Below are positions 48,042 through 57,969 of a stretch of DNA of 64,000 bases, piece after piece. Under the pieces are notes generated by a model. It worked only from the letters and a program-made list of their open reading frames with translations, was not told the DNA's origin and made no database searches. The position numbers and the translations under genes were made by a program. Location of the stretch: contig NZ_PDYG01000006.1 in assembly GCF_002735305.1 (NCBI RefSeq), positions 34,034 through 98,033 of the forward strand. The letters are read 5' to 3'. Numbering within the stretch: the first letter of the stretch is position 1; each line of letters opens with the position of its first letter. Source of the stretch: Agathobacter ruminis (GTDB lineage Bacteria; Bacillota; Clostridia; Lachnospirales; Lachnospiraceae).

Positions 48042-49326
48042 TTTGAAACAATATTACAAACAGCTTGGAATTGATGAGGAAGTTTATGATTTTTGCTCAA
48101 AAATCGAAGCGCAGTTGAAAGATCGGTTTGAACGCATCGATCGCACAGCTGAATGCAATCAGTTAAAGGTGTTGCAGGCGATGCAAAAGAACCGTGTGAG
48201 TGCAGAATGTTTCCAGGGAACCAGCGGATATGGCTACAATGATTTAGGCCGTGAGACACTCGAAAAGGTTTATGCCGACTGTTTTCACGGAGAGGACGCA
48301 CTGGTTCGCCCGCAAATTACGTGCGGTACCCATGCGCTTGCACTTGCATTGATGTCTAATCTGCGCCCGGGAGATGAAATCCTTTCACCGGTCGGAAAAC
48401 CTTATGACACACTCGAAGAAGTCATCGGAATCCGTCCTTCCAAGGGTTCTCTTGCGGAATATCAGATTTCTTATCGTCAGGTTGATTTGCTTGAAGATGG
48501 AAGCTTTGACTTTGAGAATATCAAAAAGGCAATCAATGAAAAAACAAAACTTGTGACGATTCAGCGGTCCAAAGGATATCAGACCAGACCGACACTTTCG
48601 GTGGACCGTATTGGAGAGCTGATTACGTTTGTCAAAAATATTAAGCCGGAAGTCATTGTGATGGTGGACAATTGTTACGGAGAATTCACGGAAGAAAAGG
48701 AGCCGCTTGAGGTGGGCGCTGATATGATTGTCGGTTCGCTGATTAAGAATCCGGGCGGTGGACTCGCTCCGATTGGCGGCTATATCTGCGGCAAGAAAGA
48801 ATGTGTGGAGAATGCGGCATATCGTCTGACTTCACCGGGACTTGGTAAAGAAGTCGGAGCATCGCTTGGTATTCTGACTTCATTCTATCAGGGGCTGTTC
48901 CTCTCACCGACAGTGACGGCAAGTGCTCTTAAGGGGGCAATTTTTGCAGCCAATATTTATGAGAAACTCGGATATAAAGTCGTTCCGAATGCGACAGAGA
49001 GCAGACATGATATCATTCAGGCTGTGGAATTCCAAAATCGCGATGCCATGATTGCGTTTTGTGAAGGCATTCAGGCTGCTGCCCCGGTTGACAGTTATGT
49101 CACTCCGGAGCCATGGGCAATGCCGGGGTATGACAGTGATGTCATTATGGCCGCCGGCGCATTTGTTTCCGGTTCTTCCATTGAATTGTCGGCGGATGGC
49201 CCGGTAAAACCACCGTATGCCGTTTATTTCCAGGGAGGATTGACATATCCTCATGCAAAATTCGGAATTATGATGTCGCTGCAGAAACTTTATGAGCGAA
49301 AACTTGTGAACCTTTCCGCTATGTGA
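48034..49326 (+). CDS. PLP-dependent methionine gamma-lyase-like protein (YnbB type)
   Basis: Fold-type I PLP enzyme of 430 residues from the family once called aluminium-resistance protein, now usually annotated methionine gamma-lyase family. GTSGYGYNDLGRE (near 68) and the PLP lysine in GSLIKNPGGGLAP (near 238) are diagnostic. In many Firmicutes it sits between miaA and glnA or radC-like genes, as here. Physiological substrate is not established. It overlaps miaA by 8 bp with AAAGGAAAAG as ribosome site. Confidence 0.93.
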   Translation: MDNLKQYYKQLGIDEEVYDFCSKIEAQLKDRFERIDRTAECNQLKVLQAMQKNRVSAECFQGTSGYGYNDLGRETLEKVYADCFHGEDALVRPQITCGTHALALALMSNLRPGDEILSPVGKPYDTLEEVIGIRPSKGSLAEYQISYRQVDLLEDGSFDFENIKKAINEKTKLVTIQRSKGYQTRPTLSVDRIGELITFVKNIKPEVIVMVDNCYGEFTEEKEPLEVGADMIVGSLIKNPGGGLAPIGGYICGKKECVENAAYRLTSPGLGKEVGASLGILTSFYQGLFLSPTVTASALKGAIFAANIYEKLGYKVVPNATESRHDIIQAVEFQNRDAMIAFCEGIQAAAPVDSYVTPEPWAMPGYDSDVIMAAGAFVSGSSIELSADGPVKPPYAVYFQGGLTYPHAKFGIMMSLQKLYERKLVNLSAM

Positions 49327-49384
49327 TAAAATTATAAAAGTTATGTTTTTCAAATGTGTCGAGAGAGTAGAAAGGACACATCTT

Positions 49385-50062
49385 ATGAAAATGAAAAACT
49401 TACCACTTTCGGAGCGCCCGTATGAAAAATTCTTTCAGATGGGTGCTGCGAGCATGTCTGACGCAGAATTGCTTGCAATTATTATCAAATCCGGCACCAA
49501 AGATTGTTCGGCGCTTTCGGTGGCCCAACAGATTCTTACCGGGAAAAACGGTAATTTATTGAATCTGTATGAACTGCCGCTTGAGGAGTTGCTTCAATAT
49601 CCGGGGATCGGTATGGTAAAGGGAATTCAGTTAAAAGCTGTTGCGGAATTGTCCAGGAGGATGGCAGGACAGACATATCGACAGCGCATTGCAATGAATT
49701 CTCCGAAGAGCATTGCGGATTATTTTATGGAATCCATGCGTCATGCAAAACGAGAAAGGGTAGTCGGAGCTTTTTTCGATATCAAAGGAAAGTTGGTTGA
49801 TGCGGTTACTTTTTCGACGGGATCAAGCAGTTTTGCTTTTTTCCCAAAACAGGAAATATTGAAAAAGGCATTGCTTTTAAACTGCTCACAGTTTGTGGTT
49901 TTGCATAATCATCCGTCGGGAGATCCGAATCCCAGCGAAGATGATATCAATACGACACGTCGTCTGCAGTCTGCAGCCAACTGCCTGGATTTGACATTGA
50001 TCGATCATATGATTATCGGTGACAGGACATATTTTAGTTTTTTTGAAAATGACTTATTATGA
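49385..50062 (+). CDS. radC: RadC family JAB/MPN-domain protein
   Basis: The 225 residues have a helix-hairpin-helix region (about 28-90, with LLQYPGIGMVKGIQLKAVAEL) and a JAB metalloprotease-like domain with the JAMM-type motif HNHPSGDPNPSEDD near 175. Despite its name, a DNA repair role is not proven; function is unknown. An AAAGG site precedes the ATG at 49385 by 9 bp. It is 12 bp upstream of mreB, an arrangement known from other bacteria. Confidence 0.95.
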   Translation: MKMKNLPLSERPYEKFFQMGAASMSDAELLAIIIKSGTKDCSALSVAQQILTGKNGNLLNLYELPLEELLQYPGIGMVKGIQLKAVAELSRRMAGQTYRQRIAMNSPKSIADYFMESMRHAKRERVVGAFFDIKGKLVDAVTFSTGSSSFAFFPKQEILKKALLLNCSQFVVLHNHPSGDPNPSEDDINTTRRLQSAANCLDLTLIDHMIIGDRTYFSFFENDLL

Positions 50063-50074
50063 AGGAGATTTCTT

Positions 50075-51091
50075 ATGAACAATAATGTTTACGGCATTGA
50101 TTTTGGAACCTGTAATTTAAAAGTATTTTGTAAGGCATCCGGCAAAATTTTAAATGAAAAAAATACAATTGCCTTAATCAATAAAAATGAGATTTATGCA
50201 TATGGTGATGAAGCTTATGCAATGTATGAAAAGGCGCCGGAAAGCATTGAGATTACCTTCCCGGTTGTAAACGGTGTCATTGCAGATTTCAATAATCTCC
50301 AGAATTATGTATTTAATTTCCTGGAATATAATAACAAGAGCAATTTAAAGGGCTCTGATTTTGTGGTAGCTGTTCCGACTGATATCACAAATGTGGAAAA
50401 GCGTGCCTTCTATGAAATCTTTGACAAGAGTAAAGTCAAAGCACGCTCCATCAATCTTTGCGAAAAGCCAATCGCCGATGCTGTCGGAATGGGACTGGAT
50501 GCAAATGAGCCAACCGGTATTATGATTGTCAATCTTGGCGCTGATACGACAGAAATTTCCGTAATTTCTCTCGGTGGACTTGTTTTGAGTGAGCTGCTTC
50601 ATTTCGGAGGCAATCGTTTCGACGAATCTATTATTTCTTATTTGCGTCGGGAATATAATCTTGTGATTGGACAAAAGACTGCAAAGGCATTGAAGGAAAC
50701 AATCGGTTCCGGATTGCCGGGAAGAGAAGACAGCATGGTCATTGTGGGACGCAATGTTGTCAGCGGACTTCCGGTTGAAATGGAAGTAAAAGCGGAAGAT
50801 GTCTATAAGGCATTGCAGGCAAATCTGGAGAATATTTGTTATTCTATCAAATTGATTCTCGAGAAGACTCCTCCTGAGCTTGCAAAAGATATTATTCATT
50901 CCGGAATTTATATCACAGGTGGTGGAGCTCAAATCGACCGCCTTGCGGATTTGTTTACACAGATTACCAATATCAAGGTAAATGTTGCAGAGAATCCGGA
51001 AGAGACTGCTGTGCGCGGTCTTGTTAAGATTGTATCAGAACCGAAATATAAGCGTTTATTATTTAAGATTACAAACCTGGATTTGAAATAG
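50075..51091 (+). CDS. mreB: rod-shape actin homologue MreB/Mbl
   Basis: Bacterial actin that positions the elongation machinery at the membrane. The 338 residues begin YGIDFGTCNLKVFCK (phosphate 1 loop), with a second phosphate loop at NLGADTTEISVISLGG (near 152) and YITGGGAQI (near 285) for adenine binding. A GAAGGAG site precedes the ATG. It leads the mreB-mreC-mreD-PBP2-rodA series, so this is the elongasome copy; MreB and Mbl cannot be separated by eye. Confidence 0.95.
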   Translation: MNNNVYGIDFGTCNLKVFCKASGKILNEKNTIALINKNEIYAYGDEAYAMYEKAPESIEITFPVVNGVIADFNNLQNYVFNFLEYNNKSNLKGSDFVVAVPTDITNVEKRAFYEIFDKSKVKARSINLCEKPIADAVGMGLDANEPTGIMIVNLGADTTEISVISLGGLVLSELLHFGGNRFDESIISYLRREYNLVIGQKTAKALKETIGSGLPGREDSMVIVGRNVVSGLPVEMEVKAEDVYKALQANLENICYSIKLILEKTPPELAKDIIHSGIYITGGGAQIDRLADLFTQITNIKVNVAENPEETAVRGLVKIVSEPKYKRLLFKITNLDLK

Positions 51092-51093
51092 AA

Positions 51094-51969
51094 ATGAGTA
51101 TGAGAAAACACAGATTTACAAGCAAAAAAAGAAAACATATTCCAACAAAATATTTGCTGCTTGTCCTTTCGTTTGTCTGTGTGATTTCGATTTTTACTGG
51201 ATTGGTATTTAATATTTCCGGTGGCCCGCTTTCTGCGGTTGCCGGATACGTATTTGTACCGATGCAGACCGGAATCAATAATATCGGACAATGGACTTCC
51301 AAGAAGGTCAATAATTTTAAGACTTTATCGGAAGTGCTCGAAGAAAATGAAGAATTAAAAAAGCAGATCGATGATTTGACCAATGAACTGACTGTATCCC
51401 GTATGGAAAGTTATGAAGTGGACAATTATCGTGAAATTTTGAAACTGGATGAATTATATCCGGGATATGAGAAAATCGCTGCTTCCGTTGTGGCATCAGA
51501 CAATAATAACTGGTTTGATGTATTTACCATCAACCGTGGTTCCAATTCCGGAATTGAGGTTGGAATGAATGTGCTTGCGGGAAGCGGACTTGCCGGAATT
51601 GTAATATCGGTCAGCCCGAATTTTGCAACTGTCAGAAGTGTCATCGATGATGCCAACAATGTCAGTGCCATGGTTACCACGACCGGAGATAATTTTAATG
51701 TCAGCGGTAATCTTCAGCTGATGAAGGAAGATCAGGTGATTACATTTTCGGAATTGCGGGATACAAAGGGAAAAGTTTCCATCGGAGATCCTGTGGTAAC
51801 CAGTTATGTGTCAGATCAGTATGAACAGGGAATTTTAATTGGATATATCAATTCCATCGAAGAAAATTCAAACGGATTGACGAAATCCGGAACGATTACA
51901 CCGGTTGTGGATTTTGAACATATCCAGACTGTTCTGGTTATTTTAAATGTAAAGGAAACGAGTGAATAA
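51094..51969 (+). CDS. mreC: rod shape-determining protein MreC
   Basis: Bitopic protein that links MreB to PBP2. The 291 residues have a basic cytoplasmic tail (RKHRFTSKKRKHIPTKY), one membrane helix (about 22-42), a coiled-coil (about 75-112) and two six-stranded beta domains (about 120-285). It begins 3 bp after mreB and overlaps mreD by 1 bp. Family assignment rests on these features and gene order. Confidence 0.95.
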   Translation: MSMRKHRFTSKKRKHIPTKYLLLVLSFVCVISIFTGLVFNISGGPLSAVAGYVFVPMQTGINNIGQWTSKKVNNFKTLSEVLEENEELKKQIDDLTNELTVSRMESYEVDNYREILKLDELYPGYEKIAASVVASDNNNWFDVFTINRGSNSGIEVGMNVLAGSGLAGIVISVSPNFATVRSVIDDANNVSAMVTTTGDNFNVSGNLQLMKEDQVITFSELRDTKGKVSIGDPVVTSYVSDQYEQGILIGYINSIEENSNGLTKSGTITPVVDFEHIQTVLVILNVKETSE

Positions 51970-52496
51970 TGCGACTTCGCAGAACCATTGTTGTATTTAT
52001 CATAATTGCATTATGTTTTCTGCTTCAGACAACCGTTTTTCAGGCATTATCATTTGCTAATATTTCTCCGAATCTGTTGATTATTGTCGTTTCCTCTTTT
52101 GGTTTCATGCGTGGATCCAGAGAGGGTATGATTATTGGTTTTGTCTGTGGTCTGATAGCAGATCTGTTTTTTGGATTTTATATCGGAATCTATGCACTTT
52201 TGTATTTATATACCGGATTTATCAACGGATTATTTCAAAAGAATTTCTATCCGGATGATATTAAATTGCCGATTTTGCTGATTTCGGGAAGTGATGTGAT
52301 CTGTAATTTGCTGATTTATTTCTTCCTGTTTTTGCTTCGTGGCAGATTCCAGATTTTGTATTATCTTCGTGCAATCATTTTGCCTGAATTGGTTTATACC
52401 TTGATTGTCACCATCGTTTTGTATTTTGTTCTTTTAAAGGTCAACCAGTGGTTGGAGGAAAAAGAAAAGAGGAGCGCGAAAAAATTTGATTTATGA
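51969..52496 (+). CDS. mreD: rod shape-determining protein MreD
   Basis: Small membrane protein of the elongasome, 175 residues with about five to six hydrophobic helices; RRTIVVFIIIALCFLLQTTVFQ at the start and SPNLLIIVVSSFGFMRGSREG, given here in part as PNLLIIVVSSFGFMRG, match the family. It overlaps mreC by 1 bp and the PBP2 gene by 11 bp. Confidence 0.93.
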   Translation: MRLRRTIVVFIIIALCFLLQTTVFQALSFANISPNLLIIVVSSFGFMRGSREGMIIGFVCGLIADLFFGFYIGIYALLYLYTGFINGLFQKNFYPDDIKLPILLISGSDVICNLLIYFFLFLLRGRFQILYYLRAIILPELVYTLIVTIVLYFVLLKVNQWLEEKEKRSAKKFDL

Positions 52497-55341
52497 TATT
52501 AAAGAATTCCTTAAGAACTTTTTCACCTCGCGTTTATTTGTACTTGGCGTCATAGTCAGTTTGCTTTTTGCGGTGATTATCGGACGTGTATTTACATTAC
52601 AGATTATAAACGGCGAGTCTTATCAGGATCATTTTATTTTAAAAATTCAAAAAGATATCACGATTGAAGCTGCACGTGGTAATATTTACGACTGCAACGG
52701 AAATCTTCTTGCTTATAATGAGTTGGCATACACCCTGGTCGTGGCTGACAATCAGACCTATAATTCCACCAAAGAAAAGAATTTGGCTTTGAATGCGGAA
52801 CTCGCAGAAGTCATCCAGATGTTATTGGATAACCATGAAGAAATCTATAATACATTTGGAATCAGTTATAATGCGACCAATAATACTTACAGCTATAATG
52901 TGTCAGGTACATCATTAAAGAATTTTCTCGTCAATGTATTCGGTGAGAAATCTTATGATGATCTAACCTATAATGAAACCTTTGGATTCAATGAAGCTAC
53001 GGCGACACCGGAACAGGTCATGGATTATCTGATGCATGACAAATACCATTTTGGCATTAATCAGGAACCGACAGAGGCCAATCCGGATCCGGTACAATAT
53101 TCGGATGAAGTCGCTTATTATCTGGTTGTCCTGAGATATGCTTTGTTGGAGAACCGTTATACGCGTTATGTGACTTCGGTTGTTGCAAAGGATATTTCTG
53201 ATAAGACGGTTGCTTATATGAATGAGCACTCGGATTCGCTTGAAGGATTTTATATCGAGGAGAATACGATTCGAAAATATAATTACAGTGAATATTTTTC
53301 GAATATTATCGGATATACGGGTACCATTTCGGAAGAGGAATATGAACAGCTGTCCAAGAAGGATTCTTCATATACAATATCTGATACCATCGGTCGATCC
53401 GGAATCGAGCAGTATTATGAATCCTATTTGCGCGGCACAAACGGAGAGCAGTCGGTTTATGTTGACAATGTAGGCCGCATTAACAAAGTCATCAGTGAAA
53501 AAGATGCAATTGCCGGAAGTGATATTTATCTTTCCATCGATGCAAAATTGCAGAAAGCGACCTATAAGCTTCTCGAGCAGGAGCTGGCCGGTATTATTTA
53601 TGCCAATATCCGTTCGGGCGACATCCCGATTACGGATGTGTATTTTTCACTGATTGACAATAGTATTTTGGATATTTCTCATTTTTCATCTAAAAAGGCA
53701 TCCGATACGGAAAAACAGATTCAGTCCGCATTTGCAAGCCGGCAAAAGCAGGTGCTTGCATCGCTGAAAAATGAATTCTTTTCGGATTCGCCGACCATCA
53801 ATAACAAAATGGATGATGAGATGCTTGATGATATCACTTATATTGTCAAGATGCTGAAAAATAACAAGGTATTATTAACTTCGGAAATTGATTCAGCGGA
53901 TGAGACCTACAAGCAATGGTCTGCAGGAAATTTGAGCCCGGCTGAATATTTTAAGTATTGTATCAGCAATCAATGGGTTGATATCACCAAGCTTTCGGTA
54001 AAAGAGGAATATGCAGATACTTCCGAGGTTTATACAGCACTGGTGGATTATATCATCAAAGAAATCGGCTCCAACACCGGTTTCGCCAAAATTACATACA
54101 ATTATATGGTTCACAGCGGAACCGTTAGCGGACGTGATCTTTGTATTGTACTCTATGATCAGGGTGTCCTTGATTATGATGAAAATTATGCTTCAGGATT
54201 GAATTCCGGTTCGATTTCCCCATATGATTTTCTGTTGGATATGATTGATCATTTGGAGCTGACACCTGCGCAGCTTGCATTGGATCCATGTACGGCCAGC
54301 TGTGTGATTACGGATACCAAAACCGGTTCAATCAAAGCACTGGTTAGCTATCCGGGATATGATAACAACAAGATGGCAAACGGCGTCGATGCGAAATATT
54401 ATGAACGACTGCAGTCGGATAAATCGAATCCGTTATATAATTATGCTACTCAGGAAAAGACGGCATGCGGATCGACATTCAAAATGATTACGGCGACCGC
54501 ATCACTGGCTGAGGGAATGATTGATACCGATACGAGAGTGCAGTGTACCGGTGTGTTTGATGCCATCGATAACCATCCGCGCTGCTGGATTTATCCGGCC
54601 GGAACACATGGTAATCTGAATGTTTCGGAAGCACTTCGCGATTCATGTAATATTTTCTTCTATACATGTGGTTATGATCTCGCAACCAAAGATTATAATA
54701 CTTATGATGATGCTTCCGGTATCAAATATTTGCAGAAATATGCGAAAATTTACGGATTAAACGATAAGACGGGTATTGAAATACAGGAAAACAAGCCTGA
54801 GATTGCAACGGAATATCCGGTTATGGCTGCAATCGGACAGTCAAACAACAACTATACCACCGTTTCGTTGTCCCGTTATGTAACAGCGCTGGTATCCGGT
54901 AATCTTTATGATTATCAGCTGATGAACAAGATTGTCGATACAAACGGCAACGTGTTGAAACAATACGAACCGAAATCAACAAATATCAAGGATACCTTAA
55001 AGGATGAGCAATGGGACAGCATTTATTCCGGAATGAGAATGGTTGTGGAAGATACAAATATTTTCAATGGCCTCTCTGTGAATGTGGCAGGTAAAACAGG
55101 TACGGCACAGCAGGTGACAACCAGACCGAACCATGCATTGTTTGTCGGATATGCGCCATATGAAAACCCGGAGATCACAATTGCAGTGCGTATTTCATAC
55201 GGTTATACCTCGCATAATGCGGAAGGTGCGGCTGCACATATTTTGTCTTACTATTTCAAAGATGAGAAACTCAATGAAATTCTTTCGAAGAATGCTTCAG
55301 GTGTCAACGCATTTACTGCGACAGAGAATTTCACGGATTAA
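52486..55341 (+). CDS. mrdA: penicillin-binding protein 2 (elongation transpeptidase), unusually large
   Basis: Class B PBP that cross-links peptidoglycan during elongation. The 951 residues have a short cytoplasmic N-terminus, one membrane helix (about 16-36), a pedestal domain (about 50-350) and a transpeptidase domain with SxxK at Ser 663-Lys 666 (STFK), SxN at 720-722 (SCN) and KTG at 870-872. A 230-240 residue segment (about 385-605) is inserted before the catalytic domain, making it much longer than the usual 600-700 residues. The start is a TTG at 52486 with AGAGGAG about 11 bp upstream; no ATG is near. Partner RodA is next. Confidence 0.94.
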   Translation: MIYDIKEFLKNFFTSRLFVLGVIVSLLFAVIIGRVFTLQIINGESYQDHFILKIQKDITIEAARGNIYDCNGNLLAYNELAYTLVVADNQTYNSTKEKNLALNAELAEVIQMLLDNHEEIYNTFGISYNATNNTYSYNVSGTSLKNFLVNVFGEKSYDDLTYNETFGFNEATATPEQVMDYLMHDKYHFGINQEPTEANPDPVQYSDEVAYYLVVLRYALLENRYTRYVTSVVAKDISDKTVAYMNEHSDSLEGFYIEENTIRKYNYSEYFSNIIGYTGTISEEEYEQLSKKDSSYTISDTIGRSGIEQYYESYLRGTNGEQSVYVDNVGRINKVISEKDAIAGSDIYLSIDAKLQKATYKLLEQELAGIIYANIRSGDIPITDVYFSLIDNSILDISHFSSKKASDTEKQIQSAFASRQKQVLASLKNEFFSDSPTINNKMDDEMLDDITYIVKMLKNNKVLLTSEIDSADETYKQWSAGNLSPAEYFKYCISNQWVDITKLSVKEEYADTSEVYTALVDYIIKEIGSNTGFAKITYNYMVHSGTVSGRDLCIVLYDQGVLDYDENYASGLNSGSISPYDFLLDMIDHLELTPAQLALDPCTASCVITDTKTGSIKALVSYPGYDNNKMANGVDAKYYERLQSDKSNPLYNYATQEKTACGSTFKMITATASLAEGMIDTDTRVQCTGVFDAIDNHPRCWIYPAGTHGNLNVSEALRDSCNIFFYTCGYDLATKDYNTYDDASGIKYLQKYAKIYGLNDKTGIEIQENKPEIATEYPVMAAIGQSNNNYTTVSLSRYVTALVSGNLYDYQLMNKIVDTNGNVLKQYEPKSTNIKDTLKDEQWDSIYSGMRMVVEDTNIFNGLSVNVAGKTGTAQQVTTRPNHALFVGYAPYENPEITIAVRISYGYTSHNAEGAAAHILSYYFKDEKLNEILSKNASGVNAFTATENFTD

Positions 55342-55360
55342 TGAATGATTAGGAAGTATT

Positions 55361-56512
55361 ATGTTTGATAGTTTAAAGCGATATCGATTACGAAATTATC
55401 GGTTTTTATTAATTTTATATGTGTCGGTATTGACCGTCATCGGTATTCTGGTCATCGGAAGCGCGCAAAAATCCGTGCAAAGCAAACAGATTTACGGATT
55501 TGTCGGCGGCTTTATCATAATGGTCTTTTTATCGCTGATTGATTATACTTTTATTTTGAAATTCAAGTGGATGATGTATGCCCTTATGATTTTTTTGCTG
55601 GGACTTGTTCGTCTCATCGGTTCCACAACAGGTGGTGCCACCAGATGGATTTCAATTGCGGGAATTAAATTTCAGCCGTCAGAGATTGCAAAAATATTTA
55701 TTATTTTGTTTTTCGCCGATTTTTTATCCAAATACAGAGAGCGGTTAAATACGATGAAAATCATGGCACTTGCAATTCTTTTCGTTGCATTCCCGCTGCT
55801 GTTAATCGTAATACAGCCTGATTTGTCCACAACGATTATGACTGCAATTATTTTTGTGACACTCTTGTTTATTGCAGGATTAAGTTATAAAATAATATTA
55901 ACTGTTCTTGGAATTACTGTTCCGGTGATTACAGTCGGTTTTATCTATGTGGTTCAAAATGCAGATAAGATTATTTCATCCGGAAGTAAGATTGGATATC
56001 AGGTCATGCGTATTATGTCCTGGATCGATCCAACCAACGAAAAGTATTCAAGCAAAGCAATTCAGCAGCAGAACTCGATTATGGCAATCGGTTCCGGCCA
56101 GTTGTGGGGAAAGGGATTGAACAATTCCGCAGCCACATCCATGAAGAATTCGAATTATATTATGGAACCGCAGACTGATTTTATTTTTACGGTTGCAGGA
56201 GAAGAACTCGGATTTATCGGTTCGATGATTATCATCGGATTATTGATTTTGATTTGTTTTGAATGTATTATGATTGCCAGGAAGTCGAAAGAATTTTCCG
56301 GAAGACTGATTGCCTGCGGAATGGCGACACTCATATCATTCCAAAGCATCATCAATATTTCCGTAGCTGTCGGCATTCTGCCGAATACAGGTATTCCGTT
56401 ACCTTTTGTCAGCTATGGTCTGACATCATTGATGTCATTGTATATTGGAATAGGAATTGTATTAAACGTGGGATTACAGCCCAAATCAAATAACAGGGGA
56501 GGCATATTATGA
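55361..56512 (+). CDS. rodA: rod shape-determining SEDS glycosyltransferase RodA
   Basis: SEDS-family peptidoglycan polymerase that works with PBP2. The 383 residues have about ten membrane segments. SxGxTRWI (GGATRWISIAGIKFQPSE near 90), QPDLSTTIMT near 150 and PLPFVSYGLTSLMSLYIGIG near the C-terminus are the family motifs. The gene directly follows the PBP2 gene, the expected pairing for elongation, so RodA rather than FtsW is chosen. Confidence 0.95.
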   Translation: MFDSLKRYRLRNYRFLLILYVSVLTVIGILVIGSAQKSVQSKQIYGFVGGFIIMVFLSLIDYTFILKFKWMMYALMIFLLGLVRLIGSTTGGATRWISIAGIKFQPSEIAKIFIILFFADFLSKYRERLNTMKIMALAILFVAFPLLLIVIQPDLSTTIMTAIIFVTLLFIAGLSYKIILTVLGITVPVITVGFIYVVQNADKIISSGSKIGYQVMRIMSWIDPTNEKYSSKAIQQQNSIMAIGSGQLWGKGLNNSAATSMKNSNYIMEPQTDFIFTVAGEELGFIGSMIIIGLLILICFECIMIARKSKEFSGRLIACGMATLISFQSIINISVAVGILPNTGIPLPFVSYGLTSLMSLYIGIGIVLNVGLQPKSNNRGGIL

Positions 56513-56904
56513 ATATTGGATTAGTTGCACACGATTCGAAAAAGAAATTGATGCAGAATTTTTGCATCGCATATCGTGGGATTTTATGTAAAAACGACTT
56601 ATATGCGACCGGAACAACCGGCCGTTTGATAGAAGAGGTCGCTAATCTTCAGGTTCACAAATATCTTGCTGGTCGTTTGGGCGGAACACAACAGCTGGGC
56701 GCTCAAATCGAACATAATGAGATTGATTTGGTGATTTTTTTAAGAGATCCGTTGATGCCAAAGTCACATGAACCGGATGTCAACAGCATTGTCCGTTTGT
56801 GTGATGAACATAATATTCCATTGGCTACCAATGTTGCTACAGCAGAACTTTTGATTCGTGCATTAGACAGAGGAGATCTTGATTGGCGTGATATGTATAA
56901 ATAA
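56509..56904 (+). CDS. methylglyoxal synthase homologue lacking the catalytic Asp
   Basis: A 131-residue MgsA-family protein. MgsA normally turns dihydroxyacetone phosphate into methylglyoxal. Conserved parts: VAHDSKKK (His 8, Asp 9), ATGTTGRL (33-40), and HEPDV (His 87, Asp 90). The catalytic base (Asp 71 of E. coli, in GGDQQ) is Thr 60 here (GGTQQ). Known enzymology says this Asp is essential, so methylglyoxal synthesis is doubtful and the protein may have been recruited for another job such as phosphate or metabolite sensing. It overlaps rodA by 4 bp, which ties it to the elongation cluster. Confidence 0.85.
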   Translation: MNIGLVAHDSKKKLMQNFCIAYRGILCKNDLYATGTTGRLIEEVANLQVHKYLAGRLGGTQQLGAQIEHNEIDLVIFLRDPLMPKSHEPDVNSIVRLCDEHNIPLATNVATAELLIRALDRGDLDWRDMYK

Positions 56905-57871
56905 TCATTTAAAGCAAAAACTGCTATGTATCATATGCATAGCAGCTGTTTTTTTGACTGCATGTTCTTCGAATGATTCATTTGCAGATGCCTACGCGGC
57001 ATATGAGAATCCTTATTCGATACAACAGACTTCCGGCAAAAAGATTAATTTCTTTTCATCGGACCTTTGTGTAACCGGAACTGCGGATTTGGGTGTCAAC
57101 GAAGTTGCCGCCTATACGGCAGGTGCTTCCGGAGCATTTAATATCACACGTAAAGAAGTTGTTTATGCAAGCAGTATTTACGAAAAAATGTTTCCGGCCA
57201 GCCTGACCAAAATTTTGACGGCTTATATTATATTAAACAATTGTAAGCTGGATGATAAAGTGACCATCAGTGAGAATGCGGTCAATCTGGAAGCGGATGC
57301 AAGTAATTGCGGTCTGAAATCAGGAGATGTCATTTCGGTGGAATCGCTCTTGTATGGATTATTATTGCCAAGTGGCAATGATGCTGCGATTGCGCTGGCC
57401 GAATATTGTTGTGGTTCAGTTGAAGCATTTGCGGACAAAATGAATCAGACAGCCAAATCACTTGGCGCAACCGCATCGCATTTTTGCAATCCGAGTGGCT
57501 TACATGACGATAATCATTATACGACGGTATATGATTTGTATCTGATTTTTCAATCATGCATAAAGAATGAAGAATTTGTGAAAATCATCAATACCAAAGA
57601 AATTACGGTAAAGTATTCTGATATCAAAGGGGAGTCGGTTCAAAAGACTTATGAAAATACCAATCGATATCTCATCGGAAAAGAAAGCATCCCATCCGGA
57701 TTTGAGGTGATCGGCGGTAAAACCGGAACTACCAATGCTGCCGGTAATTGTCTTGTATTATTATCCAAGAATGCAGAGAATGAAGAGATTGTTTCGATTG
57801 TAATGAAATCGGCAAGCAAGACTGATTTGTATAATTTGATGTCCCAAATATTAAATACATTTTGTTCTTAA
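56888..57871 (+). CDS. D-alanyl-D-alanine carboxypeptidase, lipoprotein
   Basis: PBP5/DacA-type enzyme that trims the last D-Ala of peptidoglycan stems. The 327 residues carry a lipoprotein signal with lipobox LTAC (Cys about 25), then SxxK at Ser 105 (SLTK), SGN at 162-164 and KTG at 278-280, so all three active-site motifs are present. Length is short because the usual C-terminal beta domain and membrane tail are missing. The start is a GTG at 56888 (AGGAG 12 bp upstream) or a TTG at 56879 (3 bp); both overlap the MgsA-like gene. Confidence 0.92.
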   Translation: MICINNHLKQKLLCIICIAAVFLTACSSNDSFADAYAAYENPYSIQQTSGKKINFFSSDLCVTGTADLGVNEVAAYTAGASGAFNITRKEVVYASSIYEKMFPASLTKILTAYIILNNCKLDDKVTISENAVNLEADASNCGLKSGDVISVESLLYGLLLPSGNDAAIALAEYCCGSVEAFADKMNQTAKSLGATASHFCNPSGLHDDNHYTTVYDLYLIFQSCIKNEEFVKIINTKEITVKYSDIKGESVQKTYENTNRYLIGKESIPSGFEVIGGKTGTTNAAGNCLVLLSKNAENEEIVSIVMKSASKTDLYNLMSQILNTFCS

Positions 57872-57877
57872 ATTCAA

Positions 57878-57906
57878 TTGAACTTTTGTATTATATCGAC
57901 TATAAT
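57878..57906 (+). promoter_or_regulatory. promoter of the small P-loop protein gene
   Basis: TTGAAC (57878-57883), a 17-bp spacer and a perfect TATAAT (57901-57906). Confidence 0.8.
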
Positions 57907-57969
57907 TTAGTTATCTGAACGAAGTGTTTTGTACATTTTTCTAAACTAAAGATCTGGGAGGGTTTTATT

